Source: SCGC-AG-212-J23 sp036406675 (lineage in GTDB: Bacteria > Pseudomonadota > Gammaproteobacteria > Burkholderiales > SG8-39). Taken from it: a DNA stretch of 64,000 nt. Under the pieces are notes generated by a model that saw nothing but the letters and a program-made list of their open reading frames with translations, ran no database searches and had not been told where the DNA came from. The stretch lies in contig DASXAO010000085.1 in assembly GCA_036406675.1 (NCBI GenBank), forward strand, positions 55,117 through 119,116. The letters are read 5' to 3'. Made by a program: the position numbers and the translations under genes. Shown here piece after piece: positions 1 through 6,008 of this stretch (its first letter is position 1; each line of letters begins with the position of its first letter).

Positions 1-53
1 GCGCGCCGCGCATCGGCGGCCAGGAGCAGGCGATGATCCGCGTCGAGTTTCAT
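1..53 (-). CDS. 5' end of an unidentified gene, cut by the left edge
   Basis: An ATG at 53 on the minus strand opens a frame that stays open for 17 codons (MKLDADHRLLLAADARRA) to the window edge. It begins 7 bases after the stop of the FemAB gene, so it looks like the next gene of the same leftward operon. In PEP-CTERM exopolysaccharide clusters a FemAB gene is usually followed by another biosynthetic gene such as a glycosyltransferase or deacetylase, but too little is visible to name it. Confidence 0.45.
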   Translation of the reverse strand, partial: MKLDADHRLLLAADARR

Positions 54-60
54 GCGGCAG

Positions 61-1095
61 TCAGCCCAGGCTCTTCACGAGATGCGGGCCGATCGCGTTC
101 GCCACCGGCACCGGCAGGCGCTTCCACAACGCGATGAAGGCGCGGTATTTCGGGTTGAGCGGATTGTTCTGCGGGATGCTCGAGCGGCGGTAGAGGCAGT
201 ACTCGTAGGCGAGCGGCGCGGGCTCGAATCCCCAGTTCCGCTTGAAGTCGAACGGGCCGGTGCCCTGCTTGCTGCGGCCGAAGTCGAAGATGCGCACGCC
301 TTTCTCGCACGCGCGGCGCATCAGCTCCCAGTACTTGAAGTCGTTGGCCGCGAGATCGCGCGCCTCCGTCCGGTCGCCGGCGTAATACGGCAGCACTTCA
401 TCCTTGAAGTAGAAGCTGAGCACCGAGGACACCGCCTTGCCCTCGGCCGAAACGACCGTCATGACCTCGGCATCCTTGCCGAAGGCGGCGCGCAGCGCCT
501 CGAAATAGCGCTTTGGCAGGGGCGGCGTGCCGTGGCGGTGGACGTTGTCGGCGTAGAGCTCGAAGAAACGCTCGACGCCGGCATCGAGCTCGCTCGCCAG
601 GCCGTTCTTGATGCCCTTTCTCACCATGGCGCGCTGCTTGCGCGGAATGGCGAGCATGTTGGCCTCGACCTGCGGCGCGAGCACCTTGCGGAAGCTCGCG
701 TACAGGTCCTGGCGCGGCCAGGCCGGCTCGCGCGGCGCCGGATTGCGAAGCTCCAGGTGCTGCGCGCCGATGCGCTCGCCGAGCGTGCGCGCAGCGCGGT
801 GCAGGGCCTGCGCGGCTTCGGCGTCGGTCGCGGCGACACCGGCCACGGCGCAGAAAGGAAGCGAGACCAGCGCGTGCCCGAAGAGCAGGCTCTTCACCTC
901 GGCGAGCGGCAGCACGCCTGCGATCTCGCCCGAGCGCTCGGCGAGCAGGTAGCGCGCGCGGTGACCGAAGCTGCGCTCGATCACCTCGCGCCAGCCAATG
1001 CGGTGGAAGAACGACGCCGCCGGGCACGCCGCGACGAACGCTTCCCAGCGCGCGGCATCGTCCCGCTCGTAGTCGCGGACGCGTAGCTGCGTCAT
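61..1095 (-). CDS. FemAB family protein, PEP-CTERM/XrtA system-associated
   Basis: A 344-aa GNAT-fold protein of the FemAB type that accompanies PEP-CTERM/exosortase exopolysaccharide loci (the family described as TIGR03019). The N-terminal half carries the first acyltransferase-like domain, with HRIGWREVIERSF near residue 29. The C-terminal half ends in the family-typical stretch with DFGRSKQGTG and FKRNWGFEP. Family members are thought to act on exopolysaccharide or envelope precursors; the exact reaction is not established. The start at 1095 gives the canonical MTQLRVRDY opening and lies 14 bases after the EpsA stop, so the two are probably cotranscribed. The family call is firm, the substrate unknown. 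Confidence 0.93.
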   Translation of the reverse strand: MTQLRVRDYERDDAARWEAFVAACPAASFFHRIGWREVIERSFGHRARYLLAERSGEIAGVLPLAEVKSLLFGHALVSLPFCAVAGVAATDAEAAQALHRAARTLGERIGAQHLELRNPAPREPAWPRQDLYASFRKVLAPQVEANMLAIPRKQRAMVRKGIKNGLASELDAGVERFFELYADNVHRHGTPPLPKRYFEALRAAFGKDAEVMTVVSAEGKAVSSVLSFYFKDEVLPYYAGDRTEARDLAANDFKYWELMRRACEKGVRIFDFGRSKQGTGPFDFKRNWGFEPAPLAYEYCLYRRSSIPQNNPLNPKYRAFIALWKRLPVPVANAIGPHLVKSLG

Positions 1096-1109
1096 GACGC
1101 CCGGCTTGC

Positions 1110-2084
1110 TTATGCCGTTTCGGTCGCCTGCGCCAGCGCGCCGGTCGCCTGCACCGGCGCTTCGCTCTTCGGCGCCGCCAGGCTGAGCGCCGCCTGGCGC
1201 ACCGCCTCGGTGTAGCGCGCGGCCGCCTGCGTCCGGTTGGTGACCCCGATCTTGCGGAAAATCCGCTGAACGTGGTTCTTGACCGTGAAGGGGCTGATCT
1301 CGAGCGCGGCCGCGATCTGCACGTTGGTCCTGCCGCGGCACAGCGCGTCGAGCACTTCCATCTCGCGCGTGCTGAGGTCGAGGACGTTGGCGTCCGCGCG
1401 CAGCGCGAAGCGGGCATCGTTGAGCGGGAACGCCGGCACCTTGCGGAACGCCGCGTCGATCTGCGCCACCAGGGGCTCGAGCAGCGAGACGAACGGCTCG
1501 AGGCTGCGGCCGCGGGTGAACGAGCTGCAGGTGAAGGCGATGAACAGGCTCTCCTGGCGCGAGCGCTTGTCGTGCACCCCGTGCACGAGCACCGAGCGCA
1601 TGCTTCGCAACGCCGCGTGGATCGCGCAGTGGCAGCCGTGGTCCGCGGTTTCGATGTCGCTCGACTTGAGCATCACCGGCTGGCGGCCGGCGCCGATCCA
1701 GCGGGCGTAGGCCTGCCGCACGAGCGAGTCGATGCGGCAATGCGCGAGCTGGCCCGTGCGCACGCCCGGCAGCCCGGAAGTCAGGTCGAGCTTCACGTCC
1801 CAGGTGTCGAAGTCGCCCCAGGCGGAGAGCAGGATCTCGTGCGGCAGGAAGTGCTGCACCTCGCCGCCGAGCCAGCGGTAGATGTCGTAGTGGCGGCGGA
1901 TGCGCCCGCATTCGGCCACCACGCGGAAGAAGCGCGCGCTTTCCTCCCAGGTGAGCTGAAACGACTTGGCTTCGACTTCGTTCGCCGGCCTGGGCGCGGC
2001 CGCCTGGCTCGCAGGCCAGCGCGGAGCCGGGACCGGTTGACTGCCGCCTATCCAGCGCGGAATTCTTGCTTGGACCGTGTTCAT
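1110..2084 (-). CDS. epsA: LuxR-type regulator EpsA, PEP-CTERM/XrtB-associated
   Basis: A 324-aa regulator. Residues about 45-230 match the EpsA sensor-like region (RRHYDIYRWL, QHFLPHEILLSAWGDF, LPGVRTGQ). Residues about 240-300 form a LuxR/GerE helix-turn-helix (LSTREMEVLDALCRG, NVQIAAALEISPFTVKNHVQRIFRKIG). EpsA proteins regulate exopolysaccharide biosynthesis next to PEP-CTERM sorting genes. An AGAGGG sequence about nine bases before the ATG supports the start. The gene sits 15 bases after a PilZ gene and 14 bases before FemAB, implying one leftward transcript that links c-di-GMP sensing, regulation and exopolysaccharide enzymes. The Ala/Pro-rich ends are probably disordered. Confidence 0.93.
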   Translation of the reverse strand: MNTVQARIPRWIGGSQPVPAPRWPASQAAAPRPANEVEAKSFQLTWEESARFFRVVAECGRIRRHYDIYRWLGGEVQHFLPHEILLSAWGDFDTWDVKLDLTSGLPGVRTGQLAHCRIDSLVRQAYARWIGAGRQPVMLKSSDIETADHGCHCAIHAALRSMRSVLVHGVHDKRSRQESLFIAFTCSSFTRGRSLEPFVSLLEPLVAQIDAAFRKVPAFPLNDARFALRADANVLDLSTREMEVLDALCRGRTNVQIAAALEISPFTVKNHVQRIFRKIGVTNRTQAAARYTEAVRQAALSLAAPKSEAPVQATGALAQATETA

Positions 2085-2099
2085 CGTTTGGACCCTCTC

Positions 2100-2405
2100 T
2101 TAGTGGGAGCTTTTGCCGGCCTTGGGTAGTCTGCGGAACTCGAAACTGCTGATCGAAGCCCCGACGCCCCTGCCGGCCCCCCGCTCCTCGACCCGCACAA
2201 TGCGGGCACTGCAGTTCACCTCGATCGGACCGCTGGGGAAGTCCAGGAACTCCAGGCTGAACTTCACCAGCTGCGCCGCTTCAAGCGCCACGTCGGTGAC
2301 GAAGTAAACCCCGCTCGCGCTTACGTTGCGTGCGACGGCCTTCCCGCCTCCTTCCAGCTTGATCGCGAGCTCGCTGTCGAACCTTTCTTCTTTGCGTCCG
2401 TGCAT
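2100..2405 (-). CDS. PilZ domain protein (first copy)
   Basis: A stand-alone PilZ domain of 101 aa, predicted to bind c-di-GMP. The RxxxR motif is at residues 4-8 (RKEER) and the (D/N)xSxxG motif is present as NVSASG. The frame is open to an ATG at 2480, but the start at 2405 is preferred. It puts RxxxR at residue 4, exactly as in the second PilZ protein at 4012-4320 (102 aa), and has GAGA about seven bases upstream. The two PilZ proteins share the ERFDS opening and the NVSASGVYF segment, so they are probably paralogues. It is first in the operon with epsA and femAB; a cluster of CATGAC palindromes lies upstream. Confidence 0.86.
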   Translation of the reverse strand: MHGRKEERFDSELAIKLEGGGKAVARNVSASGVYFVTDVALEAAQLVKFSLEFLDFPSGPIEVNCSARIVRVEERGAGRGVGASISSFEFRRLPKAGKSSH

Positions 2406-2503
2406 TCTGGTCTCGCTAATCAGGCTTGGCGCCTCGGGCGAGATAGTGGCGGACCGGCGCGTGTCGCGAGCGAGCGACATGTACTCTTTTGCGGAGTGCC
2501 GTT

Positions 2504-2556
2504 GTCATGGTCTAATGCGGCTCGAGCCATGACTTTTGTCATGCCCTACCCATGAC
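2504..2556. promoter_or_regulatory. Four alternating copies of CATGAC, operator candidate
   Basis: The hexamer CATGAC occurs at 2528-2533 and 2551-2556, and its complement GTCATG at 2504-2509 and 2538-2543. The middle two form a perfect hairpin/palindrome, CATGAC-TTTT-GTCATG. The cluster lies in the divergent gap between the PilZ/epsA operon and the small membrane gene at 2594. Repeated dyads in such a gap suggest a regulator site, but the regulator is unknown. Confidence 0.45.
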
Positions 2557-2593
2557 ATCGGTGACAACAACAGAACATTCACGAGGAAGATCT

Positions 2594-2734
2594 ATGGCTT
2601 TGACGCCGCTCGAAACCGAAGGGGCAGCGCAGCTGGGCGGGCCGGAGGCGGACGTGTGGCGCACGTTCGCGGCCTGGCTGTGGATGGCCTACCTGTTCCT
2701 GGTCACCGGCGTCGTGCTTTGGTGGTTCTTCTGA
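2594..2734 (+). CDS. Small single-pass membrane protein, 46 aa
   Basis: An ATG at 2594 follows a good ribosome-binding site (GAGGAAGA, five bases away) and opens 46 codons. The N-terminal half is polar; the C-terminal half is one hydrophobic helix (TFAAWLWMAYLFLVTG then VVLWWFF). The helix region aligns without gaps with the 41-aa protein encoded on the other strand at 3019-3144: both have D-[VI]-W-x-T-x(3)-W-[LI]-W-[ML]-A-Y and end 26-27 residues after that Asp. No family is recognised. A strong intrinsic terminator downstream (2969-3010) fits a short transcript. The frame is also open upstream to an ATG at 2552, but the ribosome site favours 2594. Confidence 0.65.
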   Translation: MALTPLETEGAAQLGGPEADVWRTFAAWLWMAYLFLVTGVVLWWFF

Positions 2735-2968
2735 GCGTGGGTTGAGGTCGACCGTGTCGGCTGGCCTTACGGTCCCGGCCGGCTGAAGCGCTAATACGCT
2801 GATATTTCGATCTGGTCCGGTATTTGCTACAGGGGGCAGGCCTCGGCCTTGCCCCACCCGCCTACGCGCGGCCGCCCAGTCGGCTTGGCAGTTCTAGCGC
2901 GAACGCGGTCCGGGTCTTCCCGAGGCCGACCTTTTCGAACATCGAGCGCTTGGACCCGCTCGACTCTC

Positions 2969-3010
2969 GGCCCCGCAGGGAACCCCTTCCCTTCGGGGCC
3001 ATTTCTTTTC
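2969..3010 (+). terminator. Intrinsic terminator, rightward
   Basis: GGCCCCG at 2969-2975 pairs with CGGGGCC at 2994-3000, with a further AGGG/CCCT inner stem, and is followed by a T-rich run (ATTTCTTTTC). It would end transcripts from the small membrane gene at 2594 or from a separate RNA. The 2735-2968 stretch holds no gene I can support; it contains one more hairpin (GGGGC-AGGC / GCC-TTGCCCC) at about 2833-2854. Confidence 0.6.
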
Positions 3011-3018
3011 AGGGGTGA

Positions 3019-3144
3019 CTACGACGCGAGCGCCGTGAAGAGCGCCAGCAGCCCCACGGCGTAGGCAAGCCAGATCCAGCCCGAGATGGTCAGCCAGATG
3101 TCGGGCTTCGCGTTTCTGACAGCGGATGCGACGACGTGTGCCAT
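3019..3144 (-). CDS. Small single-pass membrane protein, 41 aa (paralogue of the 2594 gene)
   Basis: A frame absent from standard length-filtered gene calls: ATG at 3144, stop TAG at 3021-3019, 41 aa. It begins MAHVVASAVRNAKPDIW and continues as one hydrophobic helix (ISGWIWLAYAVGLLALFTAL). It aligns without gaps with the last 28 residues of the 46-aa protein at 2594-2734 and shares Asp, Trp, Thr, Trp, Trp, Ala, Tyr at equivalent places. The two genes converge on the terminator at 2969-3010. The Shine-Dalgarno sequence is weak, which lowers confidence; the shared pattern is the main evidence. Function unknown. Confidence 0.58.
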   Translation of the reverse strand: MAHVVASAVRNAKPDIWLTISGWIWLAYAVGLLALFTALAS

Positions 3145-3295
3145 CGGACGCGCAGACTAAAAGCACAGTGTGACGTGGGAACCCACTCCACCGTAGCTCC
3201 CATCGCGCATCCCGCCGCAAGAGCTTGAGCCCGCGTGGAAATCGGTGACCCGCGCCAGCGGGAAAAAACGCGCGCAGCGCGCCGAAAGTGAAATG

Positions 3296-3323
3296 TTGTC
3301 ATCCGCGTGGAGCACCGCACAAT
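3296..3323 (+). promoter_or_regulatory. Possible sigma-70 promoter for the 3375 gene
   Basis: TTGTCA at 3296-3301 and CACAAT at 3318-3323 are separated by 16 bases and lie about 50 bases before the TTG start at 3375. The spacing is acceptable and both hexamers match the consensus moderately. The surrounding 3145-3374 gap holds no other gene I can support. Confidence 0.3.
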
Positions 3324-3374
3324 CGGGCGATACCATGTTCTAGACCTCTCGATCTATTGCACTAGGAACAGACT

Positions 3375-3626
3375 TTGTCTCTCGCCACCAAGCCGACCTT
3401 CGACGCCGCGACCGTGGTCGCGCTGAGGATGCTGAACGACACGCGACGCATGGAAATCCGATTCGTGGACGACGCCGGGATCGAGCAGGTGGTCTCGCTT
3501 CCGGTTCAGGCCGCGCTCGAGCTCGCGCGGCTCACCTTGGACGCCTCGGCGTTCATGAAGCGGCTGAAGGAAGGGCCTTCGATCGGTCAACCCGGCTTCG
3601 CTTCCCCGCCCGCGTCGCAGGGGTAG
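3375..3626 (+). CDS. Hypothetical protein, 83 aa
   Basis: A TTG start at 3375 with AGGAAC about six bases upstream opens an 83-aa frame. The central part (RRMEIRFVDDAGIEQVVSLP, then an amphipathic helix rich in Ala/Leu) looks like a compact alpha/beta domain and has the high third-position GC of real genes here. No signal peptide or membrane segment is seen and no family is recognised. Its 3' end overlaps the convergent Rap1a-like gene by 40 bases, so the last residues or one of the two gene ends could be misjudged. Confidence 0.58.
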   Translation: MSLATKPTFDAATVVALRMLNDTRRMEIRFVDDAGIEQVVSLPVQAALELARLTLDASAFMKRLKEGPSIGQPGFASPPASQG

Positions 3627-3997
3627 CGCGCACGCAGCCCGCGCTGCAGCGCGAGCGAGAGCACGTCGAGGGGGTATTCGGTCAGGCCTGCGTACTCGCT
3701 CTTCGAGCGCTTGTATTCCTCCAGCGCGATCTTCGCGTAGCTCTTGCCGTCGACCGAATGCCAGGGCGGCGGGCAGAACAGCCGCTCGGCGCCGGGCCCT
3801 TCCGGCGCCGCGCTGTCCCAGCGATAGGCGCTCGCGGCGCCCATCAGGAAGGTGACGAACTCGCCCCGGCCGGCGCGCGCCTGCTGCTCGAGGATCTGGA
3901 CGGCCTTGTCGAGCTTGCCCTGCGCGGCCGCAGCCTGCGGCAGGGCAAGGCAAAGCAGCGCGAGCGCAAAACGGACGAGAATCTGGAACGGAGGCAT
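3587..3997 (-). CDS. Secreted Rap1a/Tai-like protein
   Basis: A 136-aa protein with a cleavable signal peptide (LALLCLALPQAAAAQ, about residues 11-25). The mature part follows the layout of the Rap1a/Tai immunity-protein fold: a helix with FVTFLMGAASAY, a central LFCPPP motif, a helix with YAKIALEEYKR, and a C-terminal LSLALQRGLRARYPC, with two Cys residues that could form a disulfide. Family members include periplasmic immunity proteins against type VI amidases, but many homologues are orphans; no toxin partner is visible here. It lies 14 bases after the second PilZ gene and is probably cotranscribed with it. Confidence 0.75.
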   Translation of the reverse strand: MPPFQILVRFALALLCLALPQAAAAQGKLDKAVQILEQQARAGRGEFVTFLMGAASAYRWDSAAPEGPGAERLFCPPPWHSVDGKSYAKIALEEYKRSKSEYAGLTEYPLDVLSLALQRGLRARYPCDAGGEAKPG

Positions 3998-4011
3998 CGT
4001 CGAGCCCTTTT

Positions 4012-4320
4012 CTAGTTGCTTTTTTCCGGTTGAGCACGAGCGCCGACGCGGTGGAACTCGATGCTTTCGAAGGTCGCGCCGATGCCCTTCAGCGGGCCGT
4101 GCGGATCGACGCGCACCACGCGCGCCTCGCAGCGCGCCGAGACGACGCCGATCTGCAATCCCGAGAACTCCAGCGTGAACCTGAGCGATTCTCCGGGCCT
4201 CAGGTCGACATCGGTCAGGAAATAGACGCCGCTCGCGCTGACGTTGCGCATGCGGCCATCGCCCCGATCGAGCTTGATCCTGAGGTCGCTGTCGAATCGC
4301 TCGTCTCGGCGCGCGCCCAT
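4012..4320 (-). CDS. PilZ domain protein (second copy)
   Basis: A 102-aa stand-alone PilZ domain with both c-di-GMP motifs: RxxxR at residues 4-8 (RRDER) and NVSASG near residue 27. It is similar throughout to the PilZ protein at 2100-2405. The ATG at 4320 is immediately preceded by a perfect inverted repeat at 4329-4346, which would overlap the untranslated leader or the promoter. Downstream comes a secreted Rap1a-like protein, so this operon pairs a c-di-GMP receptor with an exported protein. Target process unknown; exopolysaccharide or motility control is an inference from the neighbouring epsA. Confidence 0.88.
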   Translation of the reverse strand: MGARRDERFDSDLRIKLDRGDGRMRNVSASGVYFLTDVDLRPGESLRFTLEFSGLQIGVVSARCEARVVRVDPHGPLKGIGATFESIEFHRVGARAQPEKSN

Positions 4321-4328
4321 GAGCAGGT

Positions 4329-4346
4329 CATGAAGTGGGCTTCATG
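4329..4346. promoter_or_regulatory. Perfect inverted repeat before the second PilZ gene
   Basis: CATGAAG-TGGG-CTTCATG, a 7-base perfect dyad eight bases upstream of the PilZ ATG at 4320. Its outer CATGA/TCATG half sites recall the CATGAC-TTTT-GTCATG dyad before the first PilZ gene, though the spacer differs by two bases. It may be an operator or a translation-controlling hairpin. Confidence 0.4.
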
Positions 4347-4475
4347 GTGGTGCTGCGATGGTGGGCGCATGAGCGAGCGAGCCGCAAGCACTATTTGACA
4401 CGACTTGCGCACATTGTCACACCCGCGCCGCGCATCCGTGAAAAGCGCCACGCCGCGGCTGCGGCGCGGGGCGCG

Positions 4476-5147
4476 CTAGGCCGGCATTGCCACGTGCCGC
4501 TGCGCGAAGATATAGAGCTCGAACCGGTTCGGCACGCCGAGCTTGTCGTAGATGCGGCTCAGGTGATTGCGCAGGGTGTGCTCGCCGATGTGCAGGCTGC
4601 TCGCGAGCGTCTTGTTGTCGGCGCCCGGCTGCCTCACCAGGCTGCGCACGACGTCGTGCTCGCGCTCGGTGAGCGAGGCGAGCGCGGTTTCGGCCGCGGA
4701 CGGCGCCTTTTGCCGCGACAGCTCCACGAACAGGCGCCCGGTCGAGTTGCGGTCGAGCCAGAGCTCGCCCTCGTGCACCTTCTTGATCGCCTTGATCAGC
4801 AGCTCGGGCGTGTCGTCCTTGTGGACCACGCCGCACGCCCCGCGCAGGATCGCGAGCTCGTGCCTGCCGTCGCGCGCGCCGGAGAGCACCAGCACGCGCG
4901 TGTTGCCGCCGTTGATCAGGCTCGCGACCAGGCCGCCGTCCTTCTCCGTGGCGAGGTCGACGTCCACGACCACCACGTCGGGCTTGGCGAGCGCCGCGAT
5001 CTCCATGGCGCCCGCGCACTCGGTGGCGGTGGCGACCACGTGCAGGTCCGGTCTCTGGTCGTCGATCAGCCGCTGCAGGCCCGAAAGCAGGATCCTGTGC
5101 ATGTCGACGAGCATGACGCCGATGCGGCCGTTGTTGTTCGAATGCAT
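4476..5147 (-). CDS. NarL/FixJ-family response regulator
   Basis: A 223-aa two-domain regulator. The receiver domain spans about residues 8-125, with the acidic start VDMHR and the phospho-acceptor region VVVVDVDLA. A LuxR-type helix-turn-helix occupies about 155-218 (LTEREHDVVRSLV, LHIGEHTLRNHLSRIYDKLG). The start at 5147 is supported by GGGGGAA six bases upstream; an ATG four bases further up is out of frame. No sensor kinase adjoins it, so its input is unknown. Its place beside PilZ and epsA genes suggests a role in surface or exopolysaccharide regulation. Confidence 0.93.
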   Translation of the reverse strand: MHSNNNGRIGVMLVDMHRILLSGLQRLIDDQRPDLHVVATATECAGAMEIAALAKPDVVVVDVDLATEKDGGLVASLINGGNTRVLVLSGARDGRHELAILRGACGVVHKDDTPELLIKAIKKVHEGELWLDRNSTGRLFVELSRQKAPSAAETALASLTEREHDVVRSLVRQPGADNKTLASSLHIGEHTLRNHLSRIYDKLGVPNRFELYIFAQRHVAMPA

Positions 5148-5272
5148 GCATTTCCCCCGGCGAAAATCATAGCGTGCGCACCCTGCGCGGGCCTTAAGAA
5201 CTCGTGCGGATTTGCAAAGAATTGCGATAGCGGCGCGACTTCGTTCTCCGCGCCTTTGCAACTCCTGATGTT

Positions 5273-5290
5273 GTGGCGCGCATTTGCCAC
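5273..5290. promoter_or_regulatory. Inverted repeat GTGGC-N8-GCCAC
   Basis: A 5-base dyad with an 8-base spacer in the divergent gap between the response regulator and the 5389 gene. A LuxR-type operator is conceivable, but the half sites are short and could occur by chance. Confidence 0.25.
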
Positions 5291-5388
5291 GGCGCGAACA
5301 CCGCGTTGTAAGAGTTCGGCAGAAGCCGCCCATTGCAGGCCAACCTCTCTCACCATAGAGGCTCGTTCGCTCTTTGGAGGGACGTGCC

Positions 5389-5562
5389 ATGGGAAGAATC
5401 GGAAGAACGTATCCGCGCCACGACCTCGGCCCGGCGTTCGTCGTGCCCGCCGCGCCCGGCCGTCTCATTTTCGCGCGCCGCGCCGCCGCGCAGCGCCTTT
5501 CGGGCCTGCTGGCATGGTTGTCCGGCCTGGTGTCGCTGCTGCTCGCCTGGCCTTCGATATAG
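5389..5562 (+). CDS. Small hypothetical protein, 57 aa, hydrophobic C-terminus
   Basis: An ATG at 5389 follows GGAGGG by six bases. The product is basic at the N-terminus (MGRIGRTYPRHD) and ends in one hydrophobic stretch (LSGLLAWLSGLVSLLLAW), so it may be a tail-anchored membrane peptide. The next gene starts six bases after its stop, suggesting translation in tandem. No family is recognised; the ribosome site is the best evidence that it is real. Confidence 0.5.
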   Translation: MGRIGRTYPRHDLGPAFVVPAAPGRLIFARRAAAQRLSGLLAWLSGLVSLLLAWPSI

Positions 5563-5567
5563 CAATA

Positions 5568-5828
5568 GTGATAGCGATCAGGACAACCCAGGCGGTTTAC
5601 TGGCTCACCGACGCCGGCCGGCGCGCGCGCGCATCCGGCGGCGCCGGGGTGCCGGATCACTACCGGCGCATTCTCGCGGCCATCGACGGGCCGCGCGAGG
5701 TGGCCGCGATCCGCGCCGCCGTCGGCTGCGACGCGCGCAGCCTCGCCGCCTGGCTCGACGAGCTCGATACGCTCGGCTTCGTGCAGACCGCGCGCGCCGC
5801 GGCTGCGTACTACCTGAAAGCCGCATAG
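5568..5828 (+). CDS. Small winged-helix-like hypothetical protein, 86 aa
   Basis: A GTG at 5568, directly behind the preceding stop, opens 86 codons. The sequence has VYWLTDAGRRA, then YRRILAAIDGPREV and LAAWLDELDTLGFVQ, a pattern of helices ending in a short wing that resembles small winged-helix DNA-binding modules often found N-terminal in betaproteobacterial signalling proteins. It is a stand-alone version. The Shine-Dalgarno sequence is poor, so translation probably depends on the upstream 57-aa gene. The functional call is tentative. Confidence 0.55.
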   Translation: MIAIRTTQAVYWLTDAGRRARASGGAGVPDHYRRILAAIDGPREVAAIRAAVGCDARSLAAWLDELDTLGFVQTARAAAAYYLKAA

Positions 5829-5863
5829 CCACGGTTGCGCCGCCCGCGCCCGGCGGCCGCGCC

Positions 5864-5898
5864 AAAAAAAAGCCCCGGCACAAGGAAGTGGCGGGGCT
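5864..5898 (-). terminator. Strong intrinsic terminator, leftward, with no leftward gene before it
   Basis: Read on the minus strand: AGCCCCG and CGGGGCT pair as a 7-base stem, extended by CAC/GTG around a TTCCTT loop, followed directly by eight T residues. On the plus strand the A-run lies before the stem, so it cannot end rightward transcription. No leftward gene lies upstream of it within the next 2 kb. Confidence 0.75.
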
Positions 5899-5992
5899 GC
5901 AGCGCAAGTTGCGCCTGCGAGCAAGATATCGGCTTTCGCCCCAGAGGGCAGCGGACTTCCGCACGACCTTGCAAGCTTTGACCGAGGCCGCG
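5864..5992 (-). ncRNA. Candidate small RNA ending at the 5864 terminator
   Basis: The minus strand from about 5992 to the terminator would give an RNA of about 130 bases. CATTAT (complement of 5999-6004) is a plausible -10 element, though I see no good -35. The predicted RNA is rich in small hairpins: GCGGA/TCCGC, a GGC-GAAA-GCC tetraloop hairpin and GCGCA/TGCGC, before the terminator stem. No open frame fits. The 5829-6008 gap contains no protein gene, so this is the best explanation for the orphan terminator. I do not recognise a known RNA family. Confidence 0.38.
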
Positions 5993-5997
5993 GATGC

Positions 5998-6003
5998 GAT
6001 AAT
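5998..6003 (+). promoter_or_regulatory. GATAAT -10 element directly before the VWA gene
   Basis: GATAAT ends six bases before the GTG at 6009, so transcription would start at or next to the start codon, implying a leaderless mRNA. TTGACC at 5978-5983 is 14 bases upstream, which is short for a -35 partner. Confidence 0.3.
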
Positions 6004-6008
6004 GCCGC

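Noticed and set aside
61..1911. A 616-codon minus-strand frame covering femAB and part of epsA
   Set aside because: Its first half is the out-of-frame shadow of epsA; only the FemAB part from 1095 is real.
2735..2968. A tRNA or small protein gene before the 2969 terminator
   Set aside because: No cloverleaf and no frame with a ribosome site were found; only a hairpin is visible.
5272..5290. Sigma-54 promoter (TGGC...TTGCC)
   Set aside because: The spacing between GG and GC is one base short of the required value.
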